Positions 1-8,554 of a stretch of 64,000 nucleotides of DNA are shown one piece after another (position 1 is the stretch's first letter; every line of letters begins with the position of its first letter). Below the pieces are notes generated by a model. The model did no database searches and was not told the origin of the DNA. It saw nothing but the letters and a program-made list of their open reading frames with translations. Source of the DNA: Mangrovibacillus cuniculi (GTDB taxonomy: Bacteria > Bacillota > Bacilli > Bacillales > R1DC41); the NCBI RefSeq assembly GCF_015482585.1, contig NZ_CP049742.1:2201001-2265000 (forward strand). Reading direction: 5' to 3'. Made by a program: the position numbers and the translations under genes.

Positions 1-2324
1 ACGTATTTCGTCGCATCGTCTTCGATGGATGAAATCATGTTTTCAAACATGCCGAAGCCTTCGTTTTGATACTCACGAAGAGGATCATTTTGACCGTATG
101 CACGTAGGTGGATACCTTGTCGTAATTGATCCATTGCATCGATGTGGTCAATCCATTTTGTATCTACTGCGCGAAGAAGGACAACCTTTTCGAACTCACG
201 CATTTGCTCTTCCGTTAGCTCTTCTTCTTTTTGGTCATAATGAGCAGTTACTTTTTCCAGTAAAAGTTGTGTGATCTCTTCTGAATCTTTTCCACGTAGA
301 TCTTCTGCTTTTACTGTACCTTCAGGAAGTAAATTAGCATGTGCATAATCCACAATTCCTTGTAGGTTCCATTTTTCCTCTTCTTGCGTTGCAGGAGTAA
401 ATGCAGCTACATGGCGCTCCACGCTTGATGTAATCATCTTCATCACGATTTCGCGTAAGTTGTCGGAATCCAACACTTCGTTACGTTGCGTGTAGACAAT
501 TTCACGTTGCTGACGAAGAACATCATCATATTGTAATAGACGTTTACGAGCATCGAAGTTGTTACCTTCCACTCGTTTTTGCGCTGATTCCACAGCACGC
601 GTAACCATTTTCGATTGAATTGGTTGCGAATCATCCATTCCAAGACGTGACATCATTGCCTTCATGTTGTCTGATCCGAAACGACGCATCAATTCATCTT
701 CCATGGAAAGATAGAATTGCGTAACACCAGGATCTCCTTGACGTCCAGAACGTCCACGCAGCTGATTATCAATACGGCGGGATTCATGACGCTCTGTACC
801 AATTACCGCTAGTCCACCGATTTCACGAACACCTTCGCCAAGCTTAATATCCGTACCACGACCAGCCATGTTTGTCGCGATGGTAACCGCTCCTCTTTGA
901 CCTGCATCTAGGATAATTTCTGCTTCACGCTCATGGTTTTTCGCATTTAATACATTATGTCGAACGCCTTTTTTTGTTAAATACTTAGAAATTAACTCAG
1001 ACGTTTCAATCGCTACTGTACCAACCAACACTGGTTGACCATTCTTATGACGCTCAATGATATCTTCCGCTACCGCTTTAAACTTACCATCCATAGAAGC
1101 GTAAATTAAATCTGGACGGTCATCACGAGCGATTGGCTTGTTCGTCGGAATTGCAATAACACGCATGTTGTAAATATTGCGGAATTCCTCTTCTTCCGTT
1201 TTCGCCGTACCTGTCATACCAGATAATTTTTCATACATACGGAAGTAGTTCTGGAACGTAATTGTCGCCATTGTCATGGACTCGTTTTGAATTTCTACGC
1301 CTTCTTTTGCTTCGATTGATTGGTGTAAACCATCGCTATAACGACGACCTTTCATCAAACGACCAGTAAATTGGTCAACGATCACAATCTCGCCATCTTG
1401 TACTACATAATCCACATCACGTTGCATCGTTACATGTGCTTTTAACGCTTGAATAATATGGTGGTTTAACGTTACGTGAGAAATATCGAATAGATTATCA
1501 ATACCAAACGCTTTTTCTACTTTCGTAATACCATCTTCCGTTAACTGCACGCCTTTTGTTTCAACATCATACGTGAAATCTTCCTCACGCTTTAACATAC
1601 GAACAAAAGCATTTGCTTGAACATATAGTTGCGTAGATTTCGCAGCTTGTCCAGATATGATAAGTGGTGTACGAGCTTCATCGACTAGGATAGAGTCGAC
1701 CTCATCAATGACGGCATAGTGAAGAGGACGTTGCACCATTTGCTCTTTGTACAGAACCATGTTGTCACGAAGGTAGTCGAAACCGAATTCGTTATTCGTT
1801 CCGTACGTAATGTCTTGTGCATATGCTTCACGTTTCTCTTCTTTTGATAAGCTGTTCAAGTTTAAGCCCACAGTAAGACCTAAGAATTCATACAACTTCC
1901 CCATCTCTGCAGCATCACGGCTTGCTAGGTATTCGTTGACCGTGATAACATGTACACCTTTTCCGCTTACTGCGTTAAGATACACTGGCATCGTAGCCGT
2001 TAACGTTTTACCTTCCCCTGTTTTCATCTCCGAAATGTTTCCATCGTGAAGAGAAATACCACCCATCAGCTGAACGTGGTAAGGGTACATTCCAAGTACA
2101 CGACGAGCCGCTTCACGCACTACCGCGAAAGCTTCCACTAGCATGTCATCAAGGGATTCCCCGTTTTGATAACGCTGTTGAAGTTCTGGTGTCTTGGCTT
2201 GTAATTCTTCGTCGGATAAAGCTTCCATCTCTGGACCTAGTGCATCAATCTCATCCGCTAGTTTTTCGAGACGCTTTAGTTCTCGTTTGTTCTGATCAAA
2301 TACTTTGTTCAATAGTCCTAGCAT
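1..2324 (-). CDS. secA: Preprotein translocase ATPase SecA (SecA1), 3' end outside window
   Basis: SecA is the ATPase that drives proteins through the SecYEG channel. The reading frame is open from an ATG at 2324, preceded by an AAAGGAG ribosome-binding site, to the window edge, giving about 774 codons of a protein usually near 840 aa. Visible motifs are Walker A GEGKT (residues 103-107) in the context [10 protein letters not shown] and the Walker B DEVDS at about residue 207. The last visible residues (SIEDDATKY) match the start of the helical scaffold end of SecA; the C-terminal zinc-binding tail lies beyond position 1. The hpf-secA order matches B. subtilis, but about 5 kb of other genes and repeats now separate them. 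A second SecA (SecA2) is encoded at 43381, so this copy is presumably the general housekeeping one. Very secure. Confidence 0.97.
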   Translation of the reverse strand, partial: MLGLLNKVFDQNKRELKRLEKLADEIDALGPEMEALSDEELQAKTPELQQRYQNGESLDDMLVEAFAVVREAARRVLGMYPYHVQLMGGISLHDGNISEMKTGEGKTLTATMPVYLNAVSGKGVHVITVNEYLASRDAAEMGKLYEFLGLTVGLNLNSLSKEEKREAYAQDITYGTNNEFGFDYLRDNMVLYKEQMVQRPLHYAVIDEVDSILVDEARTPLIISGQAAKSTQLYVQANAFVRMLKREEDFTYDVETKGVQLTEDGITKVEKAFGIDNLFDISHVTLNHHIIQALKAHVTMQRDVDYVVQDGEIVIVDQFTGRLMKGRRYSDGLHQSIEAKEGVEIQNESMTMATITFQNYFRMYEKLSGMTGTAKTEEEEFRNIYNMRVIAIPTNKPIARDDRPDLIYASMDGKFKAVAEDIIERHKNGQPVLVGTVAIETSELISKYLTKKGVRHNVLNAKNHEREAEIILDAGQRGAVTIATNMAGRGTDIKLGEGVREIGGLAVIGTERHESRRIDNQLRGRSGRQGDPGVTQFYLSMEDELMRRFGSDNMKAMMSRLGMDDSQPIQSKMVTRAVESAQKRVEGNNFDARKRLLQYDDVLRQQREIVYTQRNEVLDSDNLREIVMKMITSSVERHVAAFTPATQEEEKWNLQGIVDYAHANLLPEGTVKAEDLRGKDSEEITQLLLEKVTAHYDQKEEELTEEQMREFEKVVLLRAVDTKWIDHIDAMDQLRQGIHLRAYGQNDPLREYQNEGFGMFENMISSIEDDATKY

Positions 2325-2434
2325 GATTAAACGCTCCTTTATACTAGCAAGTTGAGTTATCAACTTGTCCTAATTTCCTATACATTCGTGAAAAAGGACT
2401 ATATTCCCTTTTCTCATTTTATATACGCTTTTAT

Positions 2435-2464
2435 AGTTTACCATTTTTAGTCTTGATTGAACAA
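2435..2464 (-). promoter_or_regulatory. Candidate SigA-type promoter of secA
   Basis: On the minus strand a TTGTTC -35-like hexamer (2459-2464) and a TAAACT -10-like hexamer (2435-2440) are 18 nt apart, about 110 nt upstream of the secA start. The match is moderate. Confidence 0.35.
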
Positions 2465-2509
2465 TTTTCATGATGAGAAAGAGGGATTTTAACGGACCAC
2501 ACATGAAGA

Positions 2510-2542
2510 AAGGACTGTAGACACTAACTGTCCACAGTCCTT
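2510..2542 (-). terminator. Hairpin after the peroxiredoxin gene
   Basis: A 14-bp stem (AAGGACTGTGGACA pairing with TGTCTACAGTCCTT, one G-T wobble) with a 5-nt loop sits just past the peroxiredoxin stop codon. The following T tract is weak, so termination is likely but may be leaky. Confidence 0.6.
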
Positions 2543-2547
2543 AAACA

Positions 2548-3189
2548 TTATGAAAGTGCAGCCAAAGCTTCTTTAGGATCCAGACGCGTTGTGTAGTCCG
2601 GATTCACTGCTGCTTTCTTAATAATTCGATCTTGCCCTATGACAAACGTTGCTGGAACTGGTAGCTCCCATGCATTTTCCGGTACGTTGTATTGGTCAAG
2701 GTTTAGATTTAGTTGTTTATATAGATCAATTAAATAATCTGGCATTTTGAAAACAAGGTTGTAGGCATCCATTGCACTCTTGTCTGTATCACTTAACACA
2801 TCAAACGCTAAGTCATGTTTTTCCTTAATGGATAAAGAGTGATCTGGCGTTTCTGGTGAAATCGCAATGACATTAGCACCTGCAGCTTGAATGGCTGGTA
2901 GCTCATCTTGATACGATTTTAACTCCAGGTTGCAGTAAGGGCACCATTCGCCGCGATAAAACGTTACGATTACAGGGCCTTTTTCAAGTTGTTGATATAA
3001 CGTTACGTTTTCTCCAACTGCGTTAGGCAATGTGAAATCTGGTGCAACTTCTCCTTCTTTCAATCCTTTGGCAACGTCAGATGTTTCTAACTCTTTCGTT
3101 GCACGTGCCATGATATCTTGAACTTCCTTTGGAGCACGCCCCTTGAATCCTTCTACCTGCTCTTTTAATTGTTGCGTTAATGTTGTCAT
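2548..3189 (-). CDS. Peroxiredoxin-like AhpC/TSA family protein
   Basis: A 213-aa cytoplasmic thioredoxin-fold protein of the AhpC/TSA peroxiredoxin superfamily, expected to reduce peroxides through a cysteine thiol. The active-site region is VTFYRGEWCPYCNLEL, with C83 as the likely peroxidatic cysteine and C86 making a CxxC pair, as in redoxin-type members. The N-terminal 50 residues are a charged helical extension. The start is set by a strong AAGGAGGG site 6 nt upstream. It follows the DUF1028 gene by 50 nt and could be the last gene of the ywrD operon, with a hairpin behind it. The family is secure; the substrate is unknown. Confidence 0.88.
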   Translation of the reverse strand: MTTLTQQLKEQVEGFKGRAPKEVQDIMARATKELETSDVAKGLKEGEVAPDFTLPNAVGENVTLYQQLEKGPVIVTFYRGEWCPYCNLELKSYQDELPAIQAAGANVIAISPETPDHSLSIKEKHDLAFDVLSDTDKSAMDAYNLVFKMPDYLIDLYKQLNLNLDQYNVPENAWELPVPATFVIGQDRIIKKAAVNPDYTTRLDPKEALAALS

Positions 3190-3239
3190 ATGAATCCCTC
3201 CTTGTAAAACATCCTAAAGGAAGAACTCTCAAAATCAAA

Positions 3240-4082
3240 CTATTTTGCTCGGGTAACCTGTGTTTTCATATACTCATAGACATCTAGATCTACGAAGCCT
3301 GGCTTTTGCTCTCGCATTTCAAAGTTCTCTGTGTGGTGATAATCTCGCAACGCTTGCTCTGTTGTTTTGGTGTGGTCAAGGTAACCCAGCACTTCCAAGT
3401 GTTTATTCAGTTCTTCCCTGAAATCAGTCCACGCTTCTACTCGGTCGGGTGAGCTTGGTGCGAAATAGAGCTGTTGAAGGTCATAAATTCTAATTAGTTC
3501 TTCAATAGGTGTGGGATGGTCGTCGACGCGCAAGTCAATATAGCGGTCGTTAAAACCACCGTATCCACCTTTCTCTTTCACTACTAAAATTGCAGCAGAT
3601 TGTTGGCCCCTAGAGTCACCACCTGCATGTTGCCCGGCAAGTAATGCTTGTAAGAGACGATTCGCTAGAGTACCTTCTGTTTTTTCAAAAGTTGTCGCCA
3701 TTGCCTCTACGGTATTCTCGTCTACTAAAATATTACCTTGTGCAGCGTAGTGCTCACCTGTTTTCCCACCAGCCCAGTCATAGCAGCCTTCTCCAGTAAA
3801 CGATGCGGGTCGTCCACTCGCATCGATGACTCCAACTTGTCGAAGTGCACGATCAGGATCTTCTGCTGTCAGTTTTTCGATTACATCTTCCGCTGACAAC
3901 CCTTGCCCGAAAAGCTCCATCGCTTTCGGACCGTACGTTGTATTTGCATAGGATTGCGTGGCAACTGCGCCGACTCCAGCAATCGCAAACGGAACGACAG
4001 AGCCCACTCCTAAAAATTTTGATTGAACTGCAATACCCCATTCTTTCTCCTTTGGATCATACCCAACAATAGAAAATGTCAT
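3240..4082 (-). CDS. DUF1028 family, Ntn-hydrolase-like protein
   Basis: A 280-aa protein of the DUF1028 family, whose fold resembles N-terminal-nucleophile hydrolases. It begins MTFSIVGYDPKEKEWGIAVQ and continues with the family signatures SKFLGVGSVVPFA and GVGAVATQSYANTTYGP. A glycine-rich middle segment (AGQHAGGDSRGQQSAA) precedes a conserved RVDDHP stretch. It has no signal peptide or membrane segment. It starts 12 nt after the upstream transporter half-gene, so it is almost certainly co-transcribed with ywrD-ywrB-ywrA. Pairing with another Ntn-type enzyme (YwrD) suggests work on a shared small amide or peptide substrate, but that is inference; no activity can be named. Confidence 0.85.
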   Translation of the reverse strand: MTFSIVGYDPKEKEWGIAVQSKFLGVGSVVPFAIAGVGAVATQSYANTTYGPKAMELFGQGLSAEDVIEKLTAEDPDRALRQVGVIDASGRPASFTGEGCYDWAGGKTGEHYAAQGNILVDENTVEAMATTFEKTEGTLANRLLQALLAGQHAGGDSRGQQSAAILVVKEKGGYGGFNDRYIDLRVDDHPTPIEELIRIYDLQQLYFAPSSPDRVEAWTDFREELNKHLEVLGYLDHTKTTEQALRDYHHTENFEMREQKPGFVDLDVYEYMKTQVTRAK

Positions 4083-4094
4083 TTCTCTTTCCTC

Positions 4095-4625
4095 CTATCG
4101 AATAAATAATGCTCCGTACAGAAGTCCCACTAAAATGAACCAACCAGCGTGCCATTTCTTCACGTAAATCCCGTAAATGCCAGCTACTCCTAAGATGATT
4201 GTATGAATAATACCTGAATCTACGTAGCTACTTTCAACAAAACGGAAGGTCAAACCTGCCATTAAAACAGCAATTGCTGGTCGGACAGTAGCAGAAAGCG
4301 CCTGAACTTTCGGATGATCCTTGTGCTTCATTAAGAATCCTACAAGGAAAATCATCAATAATAACGAAGGCGCGACGGTGGCAAAAATAGCAACAGCTGC
4401 ACCACCCCAACCAGCTACTTCATAGCCGATTACGCCGGACATTTTGGTCGCGATCGGACCAGGTAACGTATTGGCGATGGCTAACACTTCTCCAAATTCT
4501 TTCGTCGTAAGCCACCCATAGCGAGTCACGACTTCCGATTCTATTAGTGGTATAACAGCTGGACCTCCCCCATAACCAATGATGTTGGGGATAAGAAACG
4601 CAATAAAAATTTCTAAATAGATCAT
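4095..4625 (-). CDS. ywrA: Chromate transporter (CHR) family half-protein 2
   Basis: A 176-aa membrane protein with one CHR domain. It has the motif GYGGGPAVIPLIE near the N-terminus, then EFGEVLAIANTLPGPIATKMSGVIGYEVAGW, the hallmark of the family, and about five hydrophobic segments. Short single-domain CHR proteins usually work as pairs, and the preceding gene encodes the partner. The start overlaps the stop of that gene by 4 nt (ATGA), showing translational coupling. The B. subtilis ywrA/ywrB pair near ywrD is the closest precedent. Whether the substrate is chromate, sulfate or something else cannot be told from sequence. Confidence 0.85.
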   Translation of the reverse strand: MIYLEIFIAFLIPNIIGYGGGPAVIPLIESEVVTRYGWLTTKEFGEVLAIANTLPGPIATKMSGVIGYEVAGWGGAAVAIFATVAPSLLLMIFLVGFLMKHKDHPKVQALSATVRPAIAVLMAGLTFRFVESSYVDSGIIHTIILGVAGIYGIYVKKWHAGWFILVGLLYGALFIR

Positions 4626-5182
4626 TCTTTTGCACGCTCCCTTCTTGGTCTAAGGGCAAACAAGATTAGGGAGACAAGTAAGATTGCTGGATGAATAAAA
4701 AATAACACTACTGCACTAATAGCAATGAGCGTAAAAGCCATGGTCTTCCCGAGTTTTGCGATGGAACTCTGTAAAAAATCCCACGTCAACACACCCAGCA
4801 TGACCGCGATAATAGGAACAACACCTTTTGCCATTCCTGCCACCCACGGAACGTGTTGGTACTGCTGAAATGTAGAGAATAATAGAATCATAGCCATAAC
4901 CGTTGGCACAGATGTGACTAGTAAAGCATTGAGACAGCCAATCCATCCACCAACACGGTAGCCAATATATCCTGCCATTTTCGTTGCAATAGGGCCAGGT
5001 AACGTGTTTCCAAGTGCTAAAATATCCGAAAATTCATCTTTCGTAACCCATTCGTATTTGTCGACCACTTCTTGGTGTACGAGTGGAATCGAGGATGGGC
5101 CGCCTCCAAAACCTAGAATACCCACTCGAAAAAACGCAGCAGCAAGGTTCCACTGCGTTTTCACAGAAAAGTTCTTTACCAT
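4622..5182 (-). CDS. ywrB: Chromate transporter (CHR) family half-protein 1
   Basis: A 186-aa membrane protein with one CHR domain. It has GFGGGPSSIPLVH near residue 25 and EFSDILALGNTLPGPIATKMAGYIGYRVGGW, followed by hydrophobic helices and a basic C-terminus (RPRRERAKE). It is a diverged paralogue of the next gene, and the two probably form a heterodimeric carrier. Its start lies inside the last 7 nt of the gamma-glutamyltransferase-like gene upstream, and its stop overlaps the next start, so three genes are packed without gaps. Assigned to ywrB by context and family. Confidence 0.85.
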   Translation of the reverse strand: MVKNFSVKTQWNLAAAFFRVGILGFGGGPSSIPLVHQEVVDKYEWVTKDEFSDILALGNTLPGPIATKMAGYIGYRVGGWIGCLNALLVTSVPTVMAMILLFSTFQQYQHVPWVAGMAKGVVPIIAVMLGVLTWDFLQSSIAKLGKTMAFTLIAISAVVLFFIHPAILLVSLILFALRPRRERAKE

Positions 5183-6795
5183 ACTGCGACCGCTCCGTCC
5201 GCACGACTTTCGGTTCCACCGAACAGCACGCCAGTTTCTGAATCACGAATGATAATTTGCCCGCGACCAAATGGACCGCCATCTGTCGTAATTCTCACTT
5301 GGTGCCCAAGTCGTTCTAGACCTTGTGCAATATGTGTAGGTACATGCGGTTCTAACCACACCGTCTTATTTTCAATCCATTGCCAACGCGGTGCATCCAG
5401 TGCCGCTTGTGGATGCAGATGAAAATCGATCATGTTCATCGCTACTTGCATGTGACCTTGTGGCTGCATGTAGCCTCCCATGACACCAAACGGGCCAACA
5501 GGTGTGTTATCTTTCGTTATAAATCCAGGAATAATCGTATGGTACGTACGCTTCCCTGGTTTTAAGGCGTTAACGTCGTTTTCGTCCAATGAGAAATCGT
5601 GCCCGCGGTTTTGTAGTGCGATCCCTGTTCCTGGAACCACGACCCCAGAACCGAATCCCATATAGTTGGATTGGATAAAGGAGACCATGTTTCCCTCGCT
5701 GTCAGCCGTTGCTAGGTAGACAGTACCCGACTTCGGATAAGGGGAGTCTTTTGGATCTACCGCTTCTTGTTGAACGCCGTTTGCCAAATGAGCTCCCATC
5801 TCTTCGCTTAATAGGTTCTCCACTTTCTCTTTCATTTGATCGATATCAGTGATAGTAGCTTTCCCATGAGTCATCGCATGTTTCATCAATTCGATTTGCT
5901 GATGATACGTTTGGACCGTTTCTCTTTCGGTAAAGGTTAATTTTTTCGCTCCTTGAAGCGCCATTAAGGCAATCATTCCTTGCCCATTCGGTGGGATTTC
6001 CCATACGTCATATCCTTTGTAGTTCACGGATATAGGTGTTACCCAATCAGATTGATGAGCTTTTAGATCTTCTGTTGTCAGGAAGCCGTTGTGTTCTTTT
6101 AGGAAGTTTGTCATTTTGTCAGCTAATTCACCATGGTAGAATGCTTCTCCATTAGTTTCTGCGATTAGGCGCAGCGTTTTGGCATGATCTGGTGAACGCC
6201 AAATCTCCCCTACTTTCGGTGCTCTACCGTTTGGCGCAAAGACACGGAACCACTCGGCAAACTCCGGACGTTCGTGGAAGCCTCGTTGACGGAAGGCTTT
6301 GTATGCTTTTCCCCAATAGTTCGCTAAAGTCGGTGAGAGTGGATAGCCCTCTTCTGCAAGCGTGATGGCAGGCTGAAGTACTTGCGTAAGTGGAAGCTTT
6401 CCGTATTTAGCAGACAGTTCTACCCACGCGGATGGTGCACCTGGAACTGTGACGGGAACCGTTCCGAACGTTGGCATCTTTTCGTGACCAAGTGCTTTGA
6501 CCGCTTCCGTTGTCAGTGATTGCGGCGCGCGGCCGGAAGCATTGAGGCCGACGAGCTTTTCGTTCACCCAAGCGATCGCAAACGCGTCACCGCCAATCCC
6601 GTTTGATGTTGGTTCCACAACCGTTAACGCTGCAGCCGTCGCGATCGCAGCATCGATCGCGTTCCCACCAAGCTTTAAAATATCTAATCCAGCTTGCGCA
6701 GCAAGTGGTTGCGAGGTCGCAACCATTCCTTTTCGTCCGACTGTCGTTTCTCTTCTAGATATGTAAGGATGTTGATGAAAATCAAATTGAAGCAT
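5176..6795 (-). CDS. ywrD: Gamma-glutamyltransferase-like protein (YwrD type)
   Basis: A 539-aa protein of the gamma-glutamyltranspeptidase family, Ntn hydrolases that cleave themselves into two subunits at a threonine. Family signatures are GMVATSQPLAAQAG, GGNAIDAAIATAAAL, NGIGGDAFAI and, near the C-terminus, GVMGGYMQPQGHMQV. T358 in KSGTVYLATAD aligns with the catalytic threonine, but the residues after it (VY) replace the usual TH, as in diverged members. There is no signal peptide, so it is probably cytoplasmic, unlike secreted Ggt. The ATG at 6795 is chosen because GAAGGGGG lies 7 nt upstream; a longer in-frame version would run into the tandem repeat. First gene of a tight operon with ywrB, ywrA and the DUF1028 gene. 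Confidence 0.88.
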   Translation of the reverse strand: MLQFDFHQHPYISRRETTVGRKGMVATSQPLAAQAGLDILKLGGNAIDAAIATAAALTVVEPTSNGIGGDAFAIAWVNEKLVGLNASGRAPQSLTTEAVKALGHEKMPTFGTVPVTVPGAPSAWVELSAKYGKLPLTQVLQPAITLAEEGYPLSPTLANYWGKAYKAFRQRGFHERPEFAEWFRVFAPNGRAPKVGEIWRSPDHAKTLRLIAETNGEAFYHGELADKMTNFLKEHNGFLTTEDLKAHQSDWVTPISVNYKGYDVWEIPPNGQGMIALMALQGAKKLTFTERETVQTYHQQIELMKHAMTHGKATITDIDQMKEKVENLLSEEMGAHLANGVQQEAVDPKDSPYPKSGTVYLATADSEGNMVSFIQSNYMGFGSGVVVPGTGIALQNRGHDFSLDENDVNALKPGKRTYHTIIPGFITKDNTPVGPFGVMGGYMQPQGHMQVAMNMIDFHLHPQAALDAPRWQWIENKTVWLEPHVPTHIAQGLERLGHQVRITTDGGPFGRGQIIIRDSETGVLFGGTESRADGAVAVW

Positions 6796-6925
6796 CTTGC
6801 AGTCCCCCTTCGAATCTTTCGGAAATCGAAATAATAAGTCTATTATACGGGGGATTCTGTGAGTTGCCAATGGTTGTTTTCTGAAAAGTTTGTGATTTGG
6901 TGATGGGAGGTGTGTATTCGAGGTA

Positions 6926-7168
6926 TCGTGTGCTCTGAGACTGCTTCTCTCCTGCTTGAGCACTCGTTATTCTTTTATCGTGTGCTCTGAAACTACTTCT
7001 CTCTCGCTTGAGCACTCGTTATTCTTTTATCGTGTGCTCTGGAACTACTTCTCTCTCGCTTGAGCACTCGTTATTCTTTTATCGTGTGCTCTGGGACTGT
7101 TTCTACCTCGCTTGAGCACTCGTTATTCTATTATCGTGTGCTCTGGAACTGCTTCTCTCTCGCTTGAA
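6926..7168. repeat. Tandem array A, five 52-bp units with hairpins
   Basis: Five units start at 6926, 6978, 7030, 7082 and 7134, each exactly 52 bp after the last. Each unit starts TCGTGTGCTCTG and contains GTGCTC, a 22-nt pyrimidine-rich spacer, then GAGCAC, which could form a 6-bp stem extendable by CG/CG across one mismatch. The last unit decays after CGCTTGA. It lies upstream of ywrD and is unlikely to be coding, since 52 is not a multiple of three. Confidence 0.95.
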
Positions 7169-7218
7169 CGCGCAATAAGCAAGCAAATATCACTTCTTAA
7201 CATTCTATTTCATATGTA

Positions 7219-7740
7219 GACGGTTCTTTTTTGTATATCCTCCTATTTTTCACAACCGTCTGACTCCGTTGACGGTTCTCAAATCTACTCCCTCTCTCTT
7301 TTCATGACCGTCTCACTCTGCTGACGGTTCTTAAGTCTACTCCCTCTCTCTTTTCACAACCGTCTCTCACCTCTGACGGTCCTCAAATCTACTCCCTCTC
7401 TCTTTTCACAACCGTCTCTCACCGCTGACGGTCCTCAAATCTACTCTATCTCACTTTTCACGACCGCCCCGCCACGCTGACGGTCTTCAAATCTACTCTA
7501 TCTCACTTTTCACAACCGCCTCACTCCTCTGACGGTCCTCAAATCTACTCCCTCTCTCTTTTCACAACCGCCTCACTCCGCTGACGGTTCTCAAATCCGC
7601 TCCCTCTCACTTTTCACGACCACCTCACTCCGCTGACGGTTCTCAAATCCGCTCCCTCTCACTTTTCACGACCACCTCGCCACGCTGACAGTCCTAAAAT
7701 CCGCTCTAACCCACTTTTCACAACCACCTCACACCGCAAT
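7219..7740. repeat. Tandem array B, ten 52-bp units with hairpins
   Basis: The motif GACGGT occurs at 7219, 7271, 7323, 7375, 7427, 7479, 7531, 7583 and 7635, and as GACAGT at 7687, always exactly 52 bp apart. In the units at 7271 to 7427 it is preceded 10 nt earlier by ACCGTC, giving a perfect 6-bp stem; in later units the left arm drifts to ACCGCC or ACCACC. The linker is pyrimidine-rich (for example CTCCCTCTCTCTTTTCAC). The array fills the space between ywrD and the hpf terminator. Its sequence differs from array A but the period is the same. Confidence 0.95.
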
Positions 7741-7761
7741 CAATCCCCCCTCCTCCTTATA

Positions 7762-7793
7762 CAAACAAAAACACACCAGCATCTGCTGGTGTG
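7762..7793 (-). terminator. Rho-independent terminator of hpf
   Basis: CACACCAGC pairs perfectly with GCTGGTGTG across a 4-nt loop and is followed on the minus strand by a TTTTTGTTTG tract, 9 nt past the hpf stop codon. Confidence 0.9.
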
Positions 7794-7801
7794 CCCCTTT
7801 A

Positions 7802-8368
7802 TTAATTCGTTTCAATTAATCCATATTTACCGTCACGTCGTTTATAGACGATGTTCGTTAAGTTTGTATCTGCATCTGTGTAGATGAAGAAGTTGTGTCC
7901 AAGCATATTCATTTGCAGAATTGCTTCTTCTGCATCCATCGGTTTTAGATGGAATTGCTTGGTACGTACTACTTCGTGCTCTTCTTCCTCTTCTGTGCTG
8001 TCGATCACGGCAGTCGCTAAGCTTTCTTGCGCAGCTGCGAAGATTTCGCCAGTACCGCCACGCTCACGCATTTTGCGGTTTACTTTCGTTTTATGTTTTC
8101 GGATTTGACGCTCAAGTTTATCAACAATTAAGTCAATGGCAGCGTACATATCTTCGTTGCGCTCTTCTGCACGTAATACCAGGTGTGGCATCGGTATCGT
8201 TACCTCAACCTTTGCGTTTCGATCACTGTACACCTTTAAGTTGACATGTGCATTGGCGTCTGGAGTGTCCGTGAAATAACGGTCAATTTTGTCCAACTTT
8301 TTCTCCACGTACTCCCGAATTGCTGGAGTTACCTCAATGTTTTCGCCACGGATGTTGTAGTTTAGCAT
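7802..8368 (-). CDS. hpf: Long-form ribosome hibernation promoting factor
   Basis: A 188-aa HPF (B. subtilis YvyD), which binds the 30S subunit in stationary phase or stress and lets 70S ribosomes pair into inactive 100S dimers. The N-terminal S30AE domain spans about residues 1-105 (MLNYNIRGENIEVTPAIREY). A variable acidic linker (EEEEEHE) follows. The C-terminal dimerisation domain, about residues 130-188, includes KPMDAEEAILQMNMLGHNFF. The full two-domain length identifies the long form. A strong AAAGGAGGAG site precedes the start. Overlapping SigB- and SigH-type promoters lie 40-70 nt upstream, fitting stress and stationary-phase expression. It has its own terminator, so it is monocistronic. 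Confidence 0.97.
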   Translation of the reverse strand: MLNYNIRGENIEVTPAIREYVEKKLDKIDRYFTDTPDANAHVNLKVYSDRNAKVEVTIPMPHLVLRAEERNEDMYAAIDLIVDKLERQIRKHKTKVNRKMRERGGTGEIFAAAQESLATAVIDSTEEEEEHEVVRTKQFHLKPMDAEEAILQMNMLGHNFFIYTDADTNLTNIVYKRRDGKYGLIETN

Positions 8369-8407
8369 AAGCGAACTCCTCCTTTGAAATAACGCTACAC
8401 TTACATT

Positions 8408-8440
8408 ATTCTATATTCCCGCTCAAATTCCTGCTTAAAC
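8408..8440 (-). promoter_or_regulatory. Overlapping SigB and SigH promoters of hpf
   Basis: On the minus strand GTTTAA (8435-8440) and GGGAAT (8415-8420) are 14 nt apart, matching the SigB consensus GTTTAA/GGGTAT. Overlapping this, GCAGGAATT (8426-8434) and ATAGAAT (8408-8414) are 11 nt apart, matching SigH (RNAGGAWWW, RNNGAAT). The same two sigma factors are known to drive yvyD in B. subtilis. Confidence 0.85.
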
Positions 8441-8554
8441 ATAAAACTTTTAAAAAATTCTGTGAAATTCGTCGAAACATGTTTAAACAAACGTTTGATC
8501 AAATGTTAGTGTCCGCTACACTTGTCTCCTCCATTCCGACCAGTTTCCACCATC

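Noticed and set aside
3845-4072. Overlapping opposite-strand ORFs inside DUF1028, sacA, flgK and other genes
   Set aside because: They lie fully within well-supported genes and have no family resemblance or ribosome-binding sites.
5176-6963. Longer gamma-glutamyltransferase starting at 6963
   Set aside because: The extra 56 residues are translated tandem repeat and lack a ribosome-binding site; the ATG at 6795 has a strong one.
6926-7740. Tandem repeats as a CRISPR array
   Set aside because: Units are contiguous and similar over their full 52 bp with no unique spacers, and no cas genes are near.
8488-8497. Palindrome CAAACGTTTG as a cre site
   Set aside because: The outer TG/CA positions of the cre consensus are missing and it lies upstream of hpf and downstream of sacA, not at a sugar gene promoter.
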